The notes beneath the pieces were generated by a model. It was not told where the DNA came from. It ran no database searches and worked only from the letters and a program-made list of their open reading frames with translations. Of a stretch of 22,294 nucleotides of DNA, positions 16,107 through 22,294 are shown in pieces. The first letter of the stretch is position 1. Each line of letters begins with the position of its first letter. The stretch is from Actinomycetota bacterium. GTDB lineage: Bacteria > Actinomycetota > Actinomycetes > S36-B12 > UBA10799. Made by a program: the position numbers and the translations under genes. The stretch spans positions 1 to 22,294 of the forward strand of contig JAUPKM010000151.1 in the NCBI GenBank assembly GCA_030837445.1. The letters are read 5' to 3'.

Positions 16107-17465
16107 CTATCTGAGGGACAACTCCTGTCGAACGACTCGGACGAGACGTTCCGCGCACGCGTTGGCCTGTTCGATGGACGGCGCCTCGACCATCACCCGC
16201 ACCAGCGGCTCAGTTCCGGACTTACGCAACAACACTCGCCCCCGACCGGCCAGGTTGTCGGTCTCCGCGGCGACCGCCGCAGCTACCGCCGCGGAGCTGT
16301 CCACCGCGTGCTTGTCGACCTCCGGCACGTTGATAAGAACCTGCGGTAGCGGCGTCATAACATCAGCCAGCTCGGCCAGCCCTGCACCCGTCGAGGCCAT
16401 CCGAGCCATCACCAGCAGGGCCGTCAATACCCCGTCGCCGGTGGTCGCGTGATCGGTCAACACGACGTGCCCCGACTGCTCCCCGCCGAGGTTATACCCG
16501 TTGGCGCGCATCTCCTCCAACACGTAGCGGTCACCGACCGCGGTCGCGATCACCTCAATCCCGGCATCGGCCATCGCCAGCGAGAAGCCGAGGTTGGCCA
16601 TCACGGTGGAGACGACCGTGCCGTGGCGCAGTTGACCGGCGTCACGCATCGCGAGCGCCAGGATCACCAGCAATTGGTCGCCGTCGATAATCCGACCGTC
16701 GGCGGCCACCGCCAGGCAACGATCCGCGTCGCCGTCATGGGCGATGCCCAGCTGGGCGCCGTGCTCCACCACGGCGTGCTGCAGATCTTCCATGTGGGTG
16801 GATCCGCAGCCGTCGTTGATGTTGTAGCCGTCCGGCGTCGAGTGGATCGCGATGACCTCGGCACCCAGCCTCCGGTAGGCGTTCGGGGCGACGTCGCTGG
16901 CGGCCCCATTTGCGCAATCCACGACCACCCGGACCCCGGTCAGGGGGTTCGGTGCCGCTGCGATCAGGTGGTCCAAATACTCCTGCACCCGGTACCGACC
17001 GTCGTGGACCCGGCCGACCCGCTCACCCAACGGGCGGTCCCACGGTTCGCGCAGTCGCTGCTCGATGGCCTGTTCGAGTTCATCGGCGAGTTTGTGACCG
17101 CCGGCGGAGAAGAACTTGATCCCGTTGTCGGGCATCGGATTGTGGGAGGCGGACAGCATCACGCCCAGATCCGCACCAGTCGAGGCGGTCAGGAAGGCGA
17201 CCCCCGGCGTCGGCACGACCCCGATCATCAACACATCGACTCCGGCGCTGGCCAGTCCTGCCACGACGGCATGTTCGAGGAACTCGCCGCTCGCGCGGGA
17301 GTCTCGACCGACGATTGCCAGCGGCCGGGGCCGACTCGTGTGGCTGAACTGGCCGACATCGCCAAGCACATGCGCAGCAGCCACCGAGAGATCGACCGCC
17401 AACTCGGCGGTCAGGTCCCGGTTTGCCAGGCCCCTCACACCGTCGGTGCCGAAGAGGCTCGCCAC
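16107..17465 (-). CDS. glmM: Phosphoglucosamine mutase
   Basis: GlmM converts glucosamine-6-phosphate to glucosamine-1-phosphate. The N-terminus is MASLFGTDGVRGLAN. The phosphoserine is Ser107 in SASHNPMPDNGIKFF, the metal loop is DGDADRC, and the sugar-phosphate loop is RKSGTEPLVRVMVE near the C-terminus. The 452-residue length is normal. The start is GTG, only 2 nt after the rpsI stop, so translation of this cell-wall gene is probably linked to that of S9. The order rplM-rpsI-glmM-glmS is typical of actinobacteria. Confidence 0.98.
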   Translation of the reverse strand: MASLFGTDGVRGLANRDLTAELAVDLSVAAAHVLGDVGQFSHTSRPRPLAIVGRDSRASGEFLEHAVVAGLASAGVDVLMIGVVPTPGVAFLTASTGADLGVMLSASHNPMPDNGIKFFSAGGHKLADELEQAIEQRLREPWDRPLGERVGRVHDGRYRVQEYLDHLIAAAPNPLTGVRVVVDCANGAASDVAPNAYRRLGAEVIAIHSTPDGYNINDGCGSTHMEDLQHAVVEHGAQLGIAHDGDADRCLAVAADGRIIDGDQLLVILALAMRDAGQLRHGTVVSTVMANLGFSLAMADAGIEVIATAVGDRYVLEEMRANGYNLGGEQSGHVVLTDHATTGDGVLTALLVMARMASTGAGLAELADVMTPLPQVLINVPEVDKHAVDSSAAVAAAVAAETDNLAGRGRVLLRKSGTEPLVRVMVEAPSIEQANACAERLVRVVRQELSLR

Positions 17466-17467
17466 GG

Positions 17468-17953
17468 CTAGCGTTTGGAGTACTGCGGCGCCTTGCGAGC
17501 CTTCTTGAGGCCTGCCTTCTTGCGCTCCTTGGCCCGCGGGTCACGTGTCAGGAAGCCGGCCGCCTTCAGCGCAGGCCGGTTGATCTCGCTGTCGATTTCG
17601 TTCAGCGCTCGGGCGATACCCAACCGCAGCGCGCCGGCCTGCCCGGACGGGCCGCCGCCGTGCAACCGAGCCTGCACATCGTAGGAATCGGCAGCGCCGA
17701 CCACCACGAACGGTTCGTTCACCAGTTGCTGGTGGACCTTGTTGGGGAAGTACTCGTCGAGGGTCCGACCGTTGAGGACATACCGGCCGGTGCCCGGCAC
17801 GATCCGGACCCGCGCGATCGCCTGCTTGCGGCGCCCGGTGGCGGCCGCGTTTCCGGTCATCGCCGGACGTAGACCGTCCGCACTCTGCGCAGACGGAGTC
17901 TCGCTGGTCCAACTTGTGGGGGTGTCGTCCTCGACGCCTACGTCGTAGCTCAC
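17468..17953 (-). CDS. rpsI: 30S ribosomal protein S9
   Basis: The 161-residue protein has the S9 signatures ATGRRKQAIARVRI, DEYFPNKVHQQLV, GGGPSGQAGALRLGIARAL and the C-terminal QYSKR that reaches the ribosomal P site. About 30 residues before GRRKQ form an acidic, Ser/Thr-rich extension (SYDVGVEDDTPTSWTSETPS); such N-terminal extensions are common in actinobacterial S9. The start is GTG with GAGAGG about 6 nt upstream. It follows rplM by 99 nt. Confidence 0.98.
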   Translation of the reverse strand: MSYDVGVEDDTPTSWTSETPSAQSADGLRPAMTGNAAATGRRKQAIARVRIVPGTGRYVLNGRTLDEYFPNKVHQQLVNEPFVVVGAADSYDVQARLHGGGPSGQAGALRLGIARALNEIDSEINRPALKAAGFLTRDPRAKERKKAGLKKARKAPQYSKR

Positions 17954-18052
17954 GTGGATCCTCTCGGGGTGAAAGTCACTGCTGGCTGTGGGTTTGTCCG
18001 GTGGGGTTGGTCGGGGTGGTGACTGGCGGTCGGCTATCCGATCGGCTGCGCG

Positions 18053-18496
18053 CTACTGCGCGACCTGGCCGATGGTGTACGGCTTCGGCTGCTGAGCCGC
18101 ATGCGGGTGCGCTGAGCCCGCATAGACCTTGAGCTTGCGCAGCTGGGCTCGGCCCAGGGTGTTGTGCGGCAACATCCCTGCCACCGCCTTCTCCACCGCC
18201 CGCCGCGGGTTTTCAGCAAGCAACTCCGTGTAGCTGGTGGTGGTCAATCCGCCCGGGTACCCGCTGTGCCGGTAGGCCTTCTTCTTCTCCAGTTTTGCCC
18301 CGGTCAGTGCCACCTTCTCGGCGTTGATGACCACCACGAAGTCGCCGGTGTCGACATGCGGCGCGAAGGTGGCCTTGTGCTTGCCACGCAGAATGGTGGC
18401 CACCTGGGAGGCGAGACGTCCGAGCACCACATCGGTCGCGTCGATGACGTGCCAATCGCGGGTGACTTCACCGGGCTTGGGGGTGTACGTGCGCAT
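18053..18496 (-). CDS. rplM: 50S ribosomal protein L13
   Basis: The 147-residue L13 begins MRTYTPKPGEVTRDWHVIDA and contains VLGRLAS, HVDTGDFVVVINAEK, the YRHSGYPGGL loop and MLPHNTLGR. The length is normal. The 95-nt gap from the truA stop may hold a promoter for the rplM-rpsI-glmM-glmS group, but I could not pick a convincing -35/-10 pair in it. Confidence 0.98.
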   Translation of the reverse strand: MRTYTPKPGEVTRDWHVIDATDVVLGRLASQVATILRGKHKATFAPHVDTGDFVVVINAEKVALTGAKLEKKKAYRHSGYPGGLTTTSYTELLAENPRRAVEKAVAGMLPHNTLGRAQLRKLKVYAGSAHPHAAQQPKPYTIGQVAQ

Positions 18497-18591
18497 GAAA
18501 CCTTCACTCGTTCGGATCGGAAGTGCGGACTCTTGCTAGCCGAGTCGGCGCCAAAATGGTCAGCGTCGGGCGCGCGGCATGTTGCCCAAGC

Positions 18592-19452
18592 CTAACCGTC
18601 AGCGGGGGCGACCATGTCGTCGGGGGGCTTCATGGCCACTGGTCGACCGCCGATCATCGCGCCACGGTACCGCCTGGCCCTGTCAGCCGCAGCGGCCAGA
18701 TCGTCGGCGTACTCCACCTGCTCCAGCACCAACGGAAAGCCGGGGGCAACCGTCACCGCCGGTGTGCGGCGCCGGCTGGCCAATACTTCAGCGGGCCAGG
18801 ACACGGGCCGGCGGCCGTCCCCCACCGACAACAGTGCACCAACCAGCGCTCGCACCATCGAGTGGCAGAACGCATCGGAGGTGACCGTCAACACGGCCAA
18901 CTGGTCAGCGTCGCGCTGCCACTCGAGGGTCGACAGCGTCCGCACCGAGGAGGCCCCCGGCCGGGCGCGGCAATAGGCGGCGAAGTCGTGCTCTCCCAGG
19001 AGCGCGGCAGCCGCCTCGTTCATCGCCGACAGGTCCAACCGGCGCTTCCAGTGAAGGACGTGGCCACGCAGCAGCGGGTCGACTTCGACTCGATCGCTGA
19101 CCCGGTACTTGTAGCTCCGCGAGCGCACCGAGAACCTGGCGTCGAAACCCGCCGGTGCCGGATCGACCGCCAACACCCGGATGCTGGCGGGCAGGATTCC
19201 ATTCAGTCGCAGCTGCAGCCGATGACCGTGTTCTCGCCAGGACTCGGCGGGCAGATCGGCGTGGATATGTTGATCGCGAGCGTGCACTCCCGCATCGGTA
19301 CGTCCGGCGCAGACGGTCGCCACCGGTCCGGCCAGCCGGAGCGCCATCCCGAGGGCCGCCTCCACCCTGCCGGCGACGGTGTCCTGCGAGGGTTGCCGCG
19401 CCCAGCCGGCGAAGCAGGATCCGTCATAGGCGATCCGCGCCCGGACACGCAC
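18592..19452 (-). CDS. truA: tRNA pseudouridine(38-40) synthase TruA
   Basis: TruA isomerises uridines 38-40 in the anticodon stem-loop. The N-terminus RARIAYDGSCFAGWARQP is typical, and Asp53 in AGRTDAGVHARDQ is the catalytic residue. YKYRV and FCHSMVRALVGALLSVG (including the conserved Arg) are later family motifs. The 286-residue length is normal. The start is GTG 19452, and no better start lies between it and rplQ. A perfect inverted repeat covers the start region, so initiation may be structured or coupled to rplQ. Confidence 0.96.
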   Translation of the reverse strand: MRVRARIAYDGSCFAGWARQPSQDTVAGRVEAALGMALRLAGPVATVCAGRTDAGVHARDQHIHADLPAESWREHGHRLQLRLNGILPASIRVLAVDPAPAGFDARFSVRSRSYKYRVSDRVEVDPLLRGHVLHWKRRLDLSAMNEAAAALLGEHDFAAYCRARPGASSVRTLSTLEWQRDADQLAVLTVTSDAFCHSMVRALVGALLSVGDGRRPVSWPAEVLASRRRTPAVTVAPGFPLVLEQVEYADDLAAAADRARRYRGAMIGGRPVAMKPPDDMVAPADG

Positions 19453-19487
19453 GAACCCGTCGGCGCTGGCGCTACCGACGGGTTCGT
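19451..19487 (-). terminator. Perfect 13-bp hairpin between rplQ and truA, covering the truA start
   Basis: ACGAACCCGTCGG (19451-19463) and CCGACGGGTTCGT (19475-19487) are perfect reverse complements with an 11-nt loop. On the minus strand the structure begins 15 nt after the rplQ stop and its 3' arm runs into the truA GTG. No U-run follows, so it may be a U-less terminator or attenuator for the rpoA-rplQ transcript, an RNA-processing or stability element, or a structure limiting truA translation. The type assignment is tentative. Confidence 0.5.
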
Positions 19488-19502
19488 AAGACGTGCTCAG
19501 TT

Positions 19503-19991
19503 TCAGGCCTTCCCAGCCTCATCCGCTGCCGTCGGCTCGGCGGGGTTGACCTCCGCTGCCTTCGCCTCGGCCTCGGCCCGCTCCTTCGCGGCGCGCTTCG
19601 CGGCCCCGGTGGCCTCCGCGACGGTTGCCTCGGCGAGCGGCTCCACCAGTTCGACAACGACCATCGGCGCGTTGTCGCCCTTGCGCGGGCCCAGCTTGGT
19701 CACTCGGGTGTAGCCACCTGGGCGGGTGGCGTATCGAGGACCGATCTCGGTGAACAGTTCGTGCACGATGGTCTTGTCCCGGACCACCATCAGCACCCGT
19801 CGCCGGGCATGCAGGTCACCTCGCTTGGCGAATGTCACCAGCCGTTCGGCGAGTGGCCGCAGCCGCTTCGCCTTGGCCTCGGTGGTGGTGATGCGGCCGT
19901 GCTCGAACAGTGCGGTTGCCAGGTTGGCAAGCATCAACCGCTCGTGGGCTGGGCCTCCGCCCAACCTGCGACCCTTGGTAGGCGTCGGCAT
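19503..19991 (-). CDS. rplQ: 50S ribosomal protein L17
   Basis: The first about 118 residues are a standard L17: MPTPTKGRRLGGGPAHERLMLANLA, TTTEAKAKRLRPLAERLVT and GGYTRVTKLGPRKGDNAPM. A tail of about 40 residues rich in Ala, Glu and Lys follows; similar tails occur in other actinobacterial L17 proteins. GAGGAG precedes the ATG by 6 nt. It follows rpoA by 35 nt, the usual order. Confidence 0.98.
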   Translation of the reverse strand: MPTPTKGRRLGGGPAHERLMLANLATALFEHGRITTTEAKAKRLRPLAERLVTFAKRGDLHARRRVLMVVRDKTIVHELFTEIGPRYATRPGGYTRVTKLGPRKGDNAPMVVVELVEPLAEATVAEATGAAKRAAKERAEAEAKAAEVNPAEPTAADEAGKA

Positions 19992-20026
19992 GTCGATCTC
20001 CTCGGATTAGGTGCGACGGCAGCTCG

Positions 20027-21040
20027 TTAGAGCTGCTCGTCCTCGGCAAAGGTGTTCTCATCATCGGCGTAGAAGTTGACTGCCGCTGCCAGGTCGAATC
20101 CTGGCGGGCTGTCCTTCAGCGAGAGACCCAGCGAAGCCAGCTTCGCCTTCACTTCGTCGATCGACTTCTGTCCGAAGTTTCGGATATCCAGCAGATCGGC
20201 CTCACTGCGGGTCAACAACTCGCCGACCGAGTGGATCGCCTCTCGCTTGAGGCAGTTGTACGACCTGACCGTCAGATCGAGTTGCTCGATCGGCATACTC
20301 AGCTGCTCGGCGACAAAGGTGTCCGCGGGCGACGGGCCGATATCGATACCCTCCGCCTCGACGTTGAGCTCTCGGGCCAGCCCGAACAATTCGACCAGCG
20401 TCTTGCCAGCAGAGGCAACCGCATCACGCGGGTCCATGCTGGGCTTGGTCTCGACATCCAGCACCAGCCGGTCGAAGTCGGTCCGCTGCTCGACCCGGGT
20501 GGCCTCGACCTTGTAGGTCACCTTCAGCACCGGCGAGTAGATCGAATCGACGGCGATCCGACCGATCTCCTGGTCGAAGGAGGCGTTCTGGGCGGCAGTG
20601 ATGTAACCACGGCCGCGCTCGACCACCAGGTCCATCTCCAGCCGGCCACGCTCGTTCACGGTGGCAAGGTGGAGTTCCGGGTTGTGGATTTCGACACCGG
20701 CGGGCGGCTGGATCGCGGCCGCGGTCACCTCGCCGGCACCCTGGTGGCGCAGGTACAGCACGACCGGCTCGTCCAGCTCGCTGGACACCACCAGGTTCTT
20801 CACGTTCAGGATGATCTCGGTGACGTCCTCGGCCACACCCTCGACCGTGGAGAACTCGTGCATCACTCCATCAATCCGGATGCTGGTGACCGCCGCCCCC
20901 GGGATGGAGGACAGCAGGGTCCGCCGGAGGGAGTTGCCAAGGGTGTTGCCGAACCCGGGTTCGAGCGGCTCCAGCACGAACCGGGAGCGATGGTCGGATA
21001 CGACTTCTTCTGTCAGGGTGGGGCGCTGTGCGATAAGCAC
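20027..21040 (-). CDS. rpoA: DNA-directed RNA polymerase subunit alpha
   Basis: The 337-residue alpha subunit has the dimerising N-terminal domain (about 1-230) with RFVLEPLEPGFGNTLGNSLRRTLLSSIPG. A linker follows, then the C-terminal DNA-binding domain (about 245-315) with RSYNCLKREAIHSVGELL and LLDIRNFGQKSIDEVKAKL. The C-terminal tail is acidic (DDENTFAEDEQL). The start is GTG with GGAGAGG upstream at about 9 nt. It lies between rpsD and rplQ as in most bacteria. Confidence 0.99.
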   Translation of the reverse strand: MLIAQRPTLTEEVVSDHRSRFVLEPLEPGFGNTLGNSLRRTLLSSIPGAAVTSIRIDGVMHEFSTVEGVAEDVTEIILNVKNLVVSSELDEPVVLYLRHQGAGEVTAAAIQPPAGVEIHNPELHLATVNERGRLEMDLVVERGRGYITAAQNASFDQEIGRIAVDSIYSPVLKVTYKVEATRVEQRTDFDRLVLDVETKPSMDPRDAVASAGKTLVELFGLARELNVEAEGIDIGPSPADTFVAEQLSMPIEQLDLTVRSYNCLKREAIHSVGELLTRSEADLLDIRNFGQKSIDEVKAKLASLGLSLKDSPPGFDLAAAVNFYADDENTFAEDEQL

Positions 21041-21150
21041 TGGTTGTTCCTCTCCGTCGGCGACCGCTATTTGACGCCGGGGTTGGGGTGGTTGCGATTG
21101 AGGTTGAGTCCGTCAGACCAGATTGATCCAACGACGAGGGAGGCTGGCGA

Positions 21151-21777
21151 CTACTTGGAGTAGAGCTCCACGATGAGCTGTTCCTGCACCAGGGTGTCGA
21201 TCTGCTCCCGGGTGGGCAACCGGTGCACGAGCACCCGCAACTGACCGGGAATGACCTCGATCCAGCCCGGTGACGTGTGCTCCGGAGCTTCGGCCTGGGC
21301 GACGATGAACGGCGTCAGATCGCGGGCCTTCGGGCGGACCTCGACGATGTCGTGCGGGGTCACCCGGAAACTGGGGATGTCGACTTTCCGGCCGTTGACC
21401 AGGATGTGTCCGTGCCGAACGGTCTGCCGTGCGGCGTCCCGACTCTTCGCGAATCCGGCCCGGTACACGACATTGTCGAGTCGACTCTCCAGGATCACCA
21501 GCAGGTTCTCACCGGTTTTGCCCGACTTGCGGTTGGCTTCCTCGTAGTAGCCCCGGAACTGCCGCTCCAGGACTCCGTAGATGCGGGCGGCCTTCTGCTT
21601 CTCCCGCTTCTGGAGCAGGTACTCGCTCTCCTTGGTGCGGGCGTTACCGTGCTGCCCCGGTGGGTAGGGACGCTTCTCCAACGGGCACTTCGCAGAGTTG
21701 CACTTCGACCCCTTGAGGAAGAGCTTGGTCTTTTCCCGACGGCAGCGTTTGCAGTCCGGACCTGTGTATCTGGCCAT
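21151..21777 (-). CDS. rpsD: 30S ribosomal protein S4 (zinc-binding form)
   Basis: The 208-residue S4 retains four N-terminal cysteines (C9, C12, C26 and C31; C-x2-C-x13-C-x4-C), the C+ zinc-binding form. PYPPGQHG follows, and the S4 RNA-binding domain has RLDNVVYRAGFAKSRDAARQ and HGHILVNGRKVDIPS. The C-terminus IVELYSK is typical. AGAGGAGA sits upstream of the ATG. It follows rpsK by 22 nt. Confidence 0.98.
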   Translation of the reverse strand: MARYTGPDCKRCRREKTKLFLKGSKCNSAKCPLEKRPYPPGQHGNARTKESEYLLQKREKQKAARIYGVLERQFRGYYEEANRKSGKTGENLLVILESRLDNVVYRAGFAKSRDAARQTVRHGHILVNGRKVDIPSFRVTPHDIVEVRPKARDLTPFIVAQAEAPEHTSPGWIEVIPGQLRVLVHRLPTREQIDTLVQEQLIVELYSK

Positions 21778-21799
21778 GTCTAGTCTCCTCTTCCTGACG

Positions 21800-22198
21800 T
21801 CAGACTCGGCGCCGCTTGGGCGGGCGGCAACCGTTGAAGGGCACGGGGGTCACATCCGAGATCGAACCGACCTCGAGGCCGGCGGCCTGGAGGGACCGGA
21901 TGGCAGTCTCGCGACCGGACCCCGGTCCCTTGACGAAGACATCGACCTTGCGCATGCCGTGCTCGATCGCGCGTCGGGCGGCGGCCTCCGCGGCGAGCTG
22001 CGCCGCGAACGGGGTCGACTTGCGCGAACCCTTGAAGCCGACCTGACCGGAGGAGGACCAGGCGATGACAGCACCGGCCGGGTCGGTGATGGTCACGATC
22101 GTGTTGTTGAACGTGCTCTTGATGTGGGCGTGGCCATGGGCCACGTTCTTCTTCTCCTTGCGGCGCACCTTCTTGGCGCCTGCGCTCTTGGGAGGCAT
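21800..22198 (-). CDS. rpsK: 30S ribosomal protein S11
   Basis: The 132-residue S11 carries GHAHIKSTFNNTIVTITD, AWSSSGQVGFKGSRKSTPFA, GMRKVDVFVKGPGSGRETA and the normal terminus NGCRPPKRRRV. The length is normal. The ATG at 22198 follows TTTGGAGAAC on the minus strand. It is the first complete gene of the transcript seen here; rpsM would be expected just upstream. Confidence 0.98.
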   Translation of the reverse strand: MPPKSAGAKKVRRKEKKNVAHGHAHIKSTFNNTIVTITDPAGAVIAWSSSGQVGFKGSRKSTPFAAQLAAEAAARRAIEHGMRKVDVFVKGPGSGRETAIRSLQAAGLEVGSISDVTPVPFNGCRPPKRRRV

Positions 22199-22294
22199 AT
22201 TCTGGTTAGTTCTCCAAAGTCTTCTGGGTTCGGGTGCGTCGGGACGGCGACCCGGTGAGGTGAGTCAAAGGTGAGGGTTCGCGGGCGCCGGGGC
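22199..22294 (-). other. Region upstream of rpsK, nothing assigned
   Basis: The 96 nt to the right edge contain the rpsK ribosome site. No frame across it gives a recognisable S13 C-terminus, so either rpsM ends just outside the window or its tail is unusual. I see no promoter or hairpin. Confidence 0.5.

Noticed and set aside
11166..17471. Several long open frames on the plus strand (for example 11166-12503, 14031-15560 and 16449-17471)
   Set aside because: They lie opposite clear genes (alr, glmS, glmM), their translations show no family motifs, and they are rich in Arg/Pro/Gly/His, as expected for antisense frames in GC-rich DNA.
18497..18591. Possible rplM promoter or L13 leader, including the small palindrome GCCGACTCGGC
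   Set aside because: I found no -35/-10 pair with acceptable spacing and no leader structure I could name, so no feature is called.
22128..22144. Short inverted repeat GTGGCC-ATG-GGCCAC
   Set aside because: It lies within the conserved GHAH-coding part of rpsK and is explained by codons; 6 bp with a 3-nt loop is weak.

Overview
The window is chromosomal DNA from a high-GC Gram-positive bacterium (Actinomycetota). I cannot place it to genus. Gene order (rpsK-rpsD-rpoA-rplQ-truA, then rplM-rpsI-glmM-glmS, then nnr-alr-hydrolase-tsaE-tsaB-rimI-tsaD), frequent GTG starts, roughly two-thirds G+C by eye, and the tails on S9 and L17 all fit that phylum. Every gene I can support is on the minus strand, so transcription runs from the right edge to the left. 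Genes are very tightly packed: no gap exceeds about 110 bases, and I see no tRNA, rRNA, CRISPR array or insertion sequence.

Right part (about 17.5-22.2 kb): translation and transcription core. It holds S11, S4, the RNA polymerase alpha subunit, L17, the tRNA pseudouridine synthase TruA, L13 and S9. A perfect 13-bp inverted repeat at the rplQ/truA junction covers the truA start.

Middle (about 7.6-17.5 kb): cell-wall precursor and housekeeping genes. GlmM and GlmS feed the UDP-GlcNAc pathway and Alr supplies D-alanine. A bifunctional NAD(P)HX repair enzyme and a membrane-anchored alpha/beta hydrolase lie beside alr. The TsaE-TsaB-RimI-TsaD cluster makes the t6A tRNA modification and acetylates ribosomal protein S18. 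Many of these genes overlap or abut, consistent with one or a few long transcripts.

Left part (1 to about 7.56 kb): an accessory lipid/polyketide module directly after tsaD. It has a TetR-family regulator, a PfaD-like FMN enoyl-reductase (nitronate monooxygenase fold), and a very large type I synthase truncated by the window edge. The visible 1781 residues read KS-AT-ACP-KS-ACP. The ketosynthases look like those of polyunsaturated fatty acid (PUFA)/secondary lipid synthases. Both ACPs carry threonine where the phosphopantetheine-bearing serine is expected, which is the most unusual observation here. The synthase would build an acyl chain from malonyl units, PfaD-like protein would supply enoyl reduction in trans, and the TetR protein is the obvious candidate regulator. 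The product is unknown.
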